Shown here: in pieces, positions 5,539 to 7,754 of the stretch
How the letters are laid out: the number at the start of each line of letters is the position of its first letter
How positions within the stretch are numbered: position 1 is the stretch's first letter
NCBI GenBank assembly: GCA_937893735.1
Contig: CALBGD010000068.1
Coordinates: forward strand, 1-7,754
Reading direction: 5' to 3'
Source of the DNA: an uncultured Clostridia bacterium
GTDB taxonomy: Bacteria; Bacillota; Clostridia; Oscillospirales; Ruminococcaceae
Length of the DNA stretch: 7,754 nucleotides
Program-made: the position numbers and the translations under genes
The notes under the pieces: model-generated
The model's input: only the letters and a program-made list of their open reading frames with translations
The model's database searches: none
Told to the model about the DNA's origin: nothing

Positions 5539-6975
5539 AGCTTTTCCGCTCAGCGGGGAAAGCACTACGTTGTCGGGAACTGCGGGTTCGTTCTTTTTCT
5601 CAGCCGGACTTTCAGTTTCGGCAGGAACTTCCTCCTTGATTCCCAGGAACCACGAAACCGCAAATGCAACAACAAAGGAAACCAGCATCGTGAGGATATA
5701 TCCAACGAACGAATCGGTTGTGATGAGCAGTCCGAACAGACCGGTAACGCCGTTTGCGGTCGCGTAAACATTCATTATGGAAGCCAGCGCGCCGCCGCAG
5801 GCACCGCCTATCATGCCCGCAATGAACGGCCGCATAAATCTTACGTTCACGCCGAAGATAGCAGGTTCGGTGATTCCCATGAAAGCCGAGAGGGAAGCGG
5901 GCAGAGCAAGCGCCTTGGTTTTCATGTTCTTGGTCTTGAATGCGACCGCAAGAGCCGCCGCGCCCTGCGCTACGTTAGCCGCTGTTGCAATAGGCATCCA
6001 GGTGTTCATGCCGTTATCGGCAAGCATCATCATTTCGATTGCGTTGTACATGTGGTGAACACCTGCAACTACCGTAGGAGCGTAAACGCCGCCCATTATG
6101 AACGCGCCTATACCGAACGGGATAGCGATGAGCGCCCATGATTCAAGCTGCACAAATACCGGACCGATAATTGTAAGGCTACAAAATCCTGCGACAAGCA
6201 CCGATACAAGCGGGGTAACGAAAAGGTCGAGCATTTCGGGTACTTTCTTGTGCAGCTTCTTTTCGATAGCCGACATCAACCACACGGAAAGTATTACGGG
6301 GATAACGTGACCCTGATATCCGACATTCTGAATGTCCCACAGACCGAACCACGACCAGAGCGTTGACGTTTCCGCTCCGCTTGCGACCGTCCACGCGTTC
6401 ACAAGGCTGGGGTGAATCATTATCATGCCAATCACCGCGCCGAGGAACTGATTTCCGCCGAAAATCTTCGCCGCAGAAATTGCAATGAGTATCGGCAGGA
6501 ATGTAAGCGCCGTGTTCGAGAAAATATTCAGCAGTTCGTAGATGTGAGAGCTTGCCATGTCCGGGAACACCTGAACCAGACCGCCGAGCAGGCCGTTCAG
6601 AAGTCCGGTCGCGACTATCGCGGGGATTATCGGGACGAAAATATCGCCGAGCGCCTTTATCGCACGCTTGTACCATGGGGATTTAGCTGCGGCGGCAGCC
6701 TTGACGTCCTCCTTGGAAGCGGCTTCAACGCCCGCTTCGCTGATGAATTCATCGTAGACCTTGTTTACCGTGCCTGTTCCGATGATGACCTGAAGCTGAC
6801 CGGAGGCTTCAAACACGCCCTTAACGCCGTCGATGTTTTCAAGCGCAGGCTTGTTGACCTTAGAATTGTCCGCGATGACAAGCCTTAATCTGGTCGCACA
6901 GTGTGCGGCGCTTGCGAGGTTGTCCTTTTCACCTATCGCGGTGAGTATCTCATGAGCAGTCTTTTTGTAATCCAT
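5530..6975 (-). CDS. scrA: Sucrose-specific PTS permease, IIB and IIC domains (frameshifted IIBCA)
   Basis: This membrane permease imports sucrose and phosphorylates it to sucrose-6-phosphate. The start ATG 6975 has AAAGAGGG seven bases upstream. The N-terminal IIB domain (about residues 1-85) has phospho-cysteine Cys26 in AAHCATRLRLVI. The IIC domain (about 105-447) has many hydrophobic helices, GVHHMYN (305-311) and the conserved GITEPAIFGVN loop (367-377). A charged Glu/Pro-rich linker (about 447-468) follows, then VVLSPLSGKARS and a stop at 5530-5532. LSPLSGK is the first strand of a IIA domain, whose remainder lies in another frame (5121-5534), so the reading frame is broken at the IIA start. 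The protein as written would lack IIA and need one supplied in trans. Sucrose rather than trehalose or beta-glucoside specificity is inferred from scrB, scrK and the regulator. Confidence 0.93.
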   Translation of the reverse strand: MDYKKTAHEILTAIGEKDNLASAAHCATRLRLVIADNSKVNKPALENIDGVKGVFEASGQLQVIIGTGTVNKVYDEFISEAGVEAASKEDVKAAAAAKSPWYKRAIKALGDIFVPIIPAIVATGLLNGLLGGLVQVFPDMASSHIYELLNIFSNTALTFLPILIAISAAKIFGGNQFLGAVIGMIMIHPSLVNAWTVASGAETSTLWSWFGLWDIQNVGYQGHVIPVILSVWLMSAIEKKLHKKVPEMLDLFVTPLVSVLVAGFCSLTIIGPVFVQLESWALIAIPFGIGAFIMGGVYAPTVVAGVHHMYNAIEMMMLADNGMNTWMPIATAANVAQGAAALAVAFKTKNMKTKALALPASLSAFMGITEPAIFGVNVRFMRPFIAGMIGGACGGALASIMNVYATANGVTGLFGLLITTDSFVGYILTMLVSFVVAFAVSWFLGIKEEVPAETESPAEKKNEPAVPDNVVLSPLSGKARS

Positions 6976-7021
6976 ACATTATCCCTCTTTCGTAAATTAA
7001 TTTCATATAATTTGTGGGACT

Positions 7022-7029
7022 GGTTTCAT
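7022..7029. promoter_or_regulatory. Candidate repressor half-site just after the transcription start
   Basis: ATGAAACC on the minus strand lies a few bases downstream of the predicted start. It matches the core of the two GTGAAACC copies at 7107-7125. A near-inverted partner, GGTTTGAT, falls in the promoter spacer around 7048-7055. A repressor binding both would cover the -10 box. This is inferred from position and similarity only. Confidence 0.35.
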
Positions 7030-7040
7030 TTGCTGATTAC

Positions 7041-7069
7041 ATTATACATCAAACCGCCATTGTTGTCTA
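7041..7069 (-). promoter_or_regulatory. Promoter of the sucrose PTS operon
   Basis: On the minus strand a -35 box TAGACA (7064-7069, five of six consensus bases) and a perfect -10 box TATAAT (7041-7046) are separated by 17 bases. The start of transcription would be near 7034-7036, leaving a leader of about 60 bases before scrA. No antiterminator site or attenuator hairpin is visible in that leader, so repression at the promoter by the adjacent LacI-type protein is the likely mode of control. Confidence 0.82.
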
Positions 7070-7106
7070 TTGACGGAATAAATAAACATACTGCGGGGGA
7101 ATGGTA

Positions 7107-7125
7107 GGTTTCACACGGTTTCACA
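7107..7125. repeat. Tandem TGTGAAACC repeat upstream of the operon promoter
   Basis: TGTGAAACC occurs twice on the minus strand (7117-7125 and 7107-7115) with a 10-bp period, close to one helical turn, about 40 bases upstream of the -35 box and directly after the scrR stop. Same-face tandem sites suggest protein binding. The half-site TGAAACC is of a kind used by LacI-family proteins, but the pair is direct rather than inverted. It could be an upstream operator for the ScrR-like protein or a site for another regulator. Confidence 0.4.
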
Positions 7126-7128
7126 TCA

Positions 7129-7754
7129 TTAAGTCCTGTTTGTGGATTCGCGCTCTACTATCTCATAGTCGAGCTTCATTATTTTCGGTACATCCGAAGT
7201 CCTGCCGATGGCGTTGAGAAGCATCTGCGCCGCCTCTATCCCCGCTGTTTTGTAATGCAGTCTTGCGGAGGTTATCGGCACGGCTGTCACCGCCCCTATC
7301 TTGGAATCTCCCACGCCGCATATCATGACGTCCCCGGGGACTTTTATCCCGTTTTCGCGGCAGAAAAGAATCGCGCCAGCCGCAATATTGTCAGTTGCGC
7401 AGAAAATGCAGTCCGGACGTTCAGCCGCCGAAAATATCTTTTTCGCGCAGCTGTATCCCGAATCAACGGTGAATTCCGCAGTAGCGCTGTGCCGCTTGTC
7501 GAGCTTTACGCCGTTGTCAGAAAGAGCTTTCAGGAAGCCGTTGTGACGCGCTTCTCCCGCCGCTTTGTCGTCGTCGGTTACGCCTATATAAGCGGGACGT
7601 ACCGCTCCCTTTTTCAGCATGAGGTCGGTCAGCGCATACGCGGCGCCGTAATCATCGTGGCACACGCAGCTGAAGCCCTTGTACTGCTGTCCCACGATCA
7701 CGACCGGGATATGCATTTTGTTCAGCAGCGACCGGTGGACATCCGTGAATATCG
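7129..7754 (-). CDS. scrR: LacI-family sucrose operon repressor, N-terminus cut by window edge
   Basis: The visible 207 residues are the C-terminal two thirds of a LacI/GalR-type regulator; the helix-turn-helix DNA-binding end lies beyond the right edge. The frame is open to position 7752 and starts IFTDVHRSLLNK, so the internal ATG at 7716 is not the start. Recognisable parts of the sugar-binding periplasmic-binding-protein fold are IPVVIVGQQY, the segment HDDYGAAYALTDLML, RPAYIGV, PDCIFCATDNIAAGAI and PGDVMICGVGDSKIG, followed by the typical late segment PITSARLHYKTAGIEAAQML. It is encoded just upstream of scrA on the same strand, with a 153-bp gap containing the operon promoter and no clear terminator, so some read-through is possible. 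Placement points to local control of sucrose genes. The effector is not determinable from the sequence. Confidence 0.9.
   Translation of the reverse strand, partial: IFTDVHRSLLNKMHIPVVIVGQQYKGFSCVCHDDYGAAYALTDLMLKKGAVRPAYIGVTDDDKAAGEARHNGFLKALSDNGVKLDKRHSATAEFTVDSGYSCAKKIFSAAERPDCIFCATDNIAAGAILFCRENGIKVPGDVMICGVGDSKIGAVTAVPITSARLHYKTAGIEAAQMLLNAIGRTSDVPKIMKLDYEIVERESTNRT

Noticed and set aside
6179..6888. Overlapping open frames on both strands within scrA
   Set aside because: The scrA frame shows continuous IIC membrane helices and family motifs; the others are Arg/Cys-rich and match no family.
6976..7040. Antiterminator (RAT) or riboswitch leader before scrA
   Set aside because: The leader is only about 60 bases and shows no terminator-like hairpin or recognisable RNA element.
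7110..7123. Possible CcpA cre site (TGAAACCGTGTGAA on the minus strand)
   Set aside because: The left half fits the consensus but the right half fails at several fixed positions, and the sequence is better explained by the tandem GTGAAACC repeat. The operon's HPr also lacks Ser46.
1..7754. CRISPR array, tRNA, rRNA or insertion sequence
   Set aside because: No regularly spaced repeats, cloverleaf-like segments, rRNA motifs or transposase motifs were seen on either strand.

Overview
The window is dominated by one long minus-strand operon for uptake and breakdown of sucrose through the phosphotransferase system (PTS). It very probably comes from a low-to-mid GC Gram-positive of the class Clostridia, with a Ruminococcus/Oscillospiraceae-like relative the best guess. 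This rests on the protein style (HPr and enzyme I variants, a LacI-type sucrose regulator, strong purine-rich ribosome binding sites) and is inference, since there is no rRNA or other taxonomic marker. Everything convincing is on the minus strand, so transcription runs from the right end of the window to the left.

Reading in transcription order: the C-terminal part of a LacI/ScrR repressor (7129-7754, cut by the right edge); a 153-bp gap with a good sigma-A promoter (-35 at 7064-7069, -10 at 7041-7046) and repeated GTGAAACC half-sites; the sucrose PTS permease scrA (IIB-IIC, 5530-6975), whose C-terminal IIA domain continues in another frame (5121-5534); sucrose-6-phosphate hydrolase scrB (3766-5115); fructokinase scrK (2826-3776); HPr, ptsH (2551-2808); enzyme I, ptsI (895-2529); a possible 37-residue small ORF (765-878); and a strong hairpin terminator (703-732). 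Spacing is tight (scrK overlaps scrB by 11 bases; the other gaps are 5 to 21 bases), so this reads as one transcript.

The operon appears to encode the whole pathway. Enzyme I takes phosphate from PEP, HPr carries it, and IIA and IIB pass it to sucrose during transport through IIC. ScrB splits sucrose-6-phosphate into glucose-6-phosphate and fructose, and ScrK phosphorylates the fructose. Having the general proteins HPr and enzyme I inside a sugar-specific operon is notable.

Left of about position 700 the DNA changes character. It is AT-rich (about 30% GC by eye), carries an 11-bp tandem repeat and an inverted copy of part of it, and holds a gene for an unrecognised membrane protein (1-539, cut by the left edge) with its own near-perfect consensus promoter. 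This looks like the edge of an acquired element inserted next to the operon terminator.

Main points for follow-up: the frameshift separating IIA from IIBC in scrA; an HPr with Lys in place of the regulatory Ser46; the small ORF behind ptsI; and the apparent element boundary. I see no tRNA, rRNA, CRISPR array or recognisable insertion sequence.
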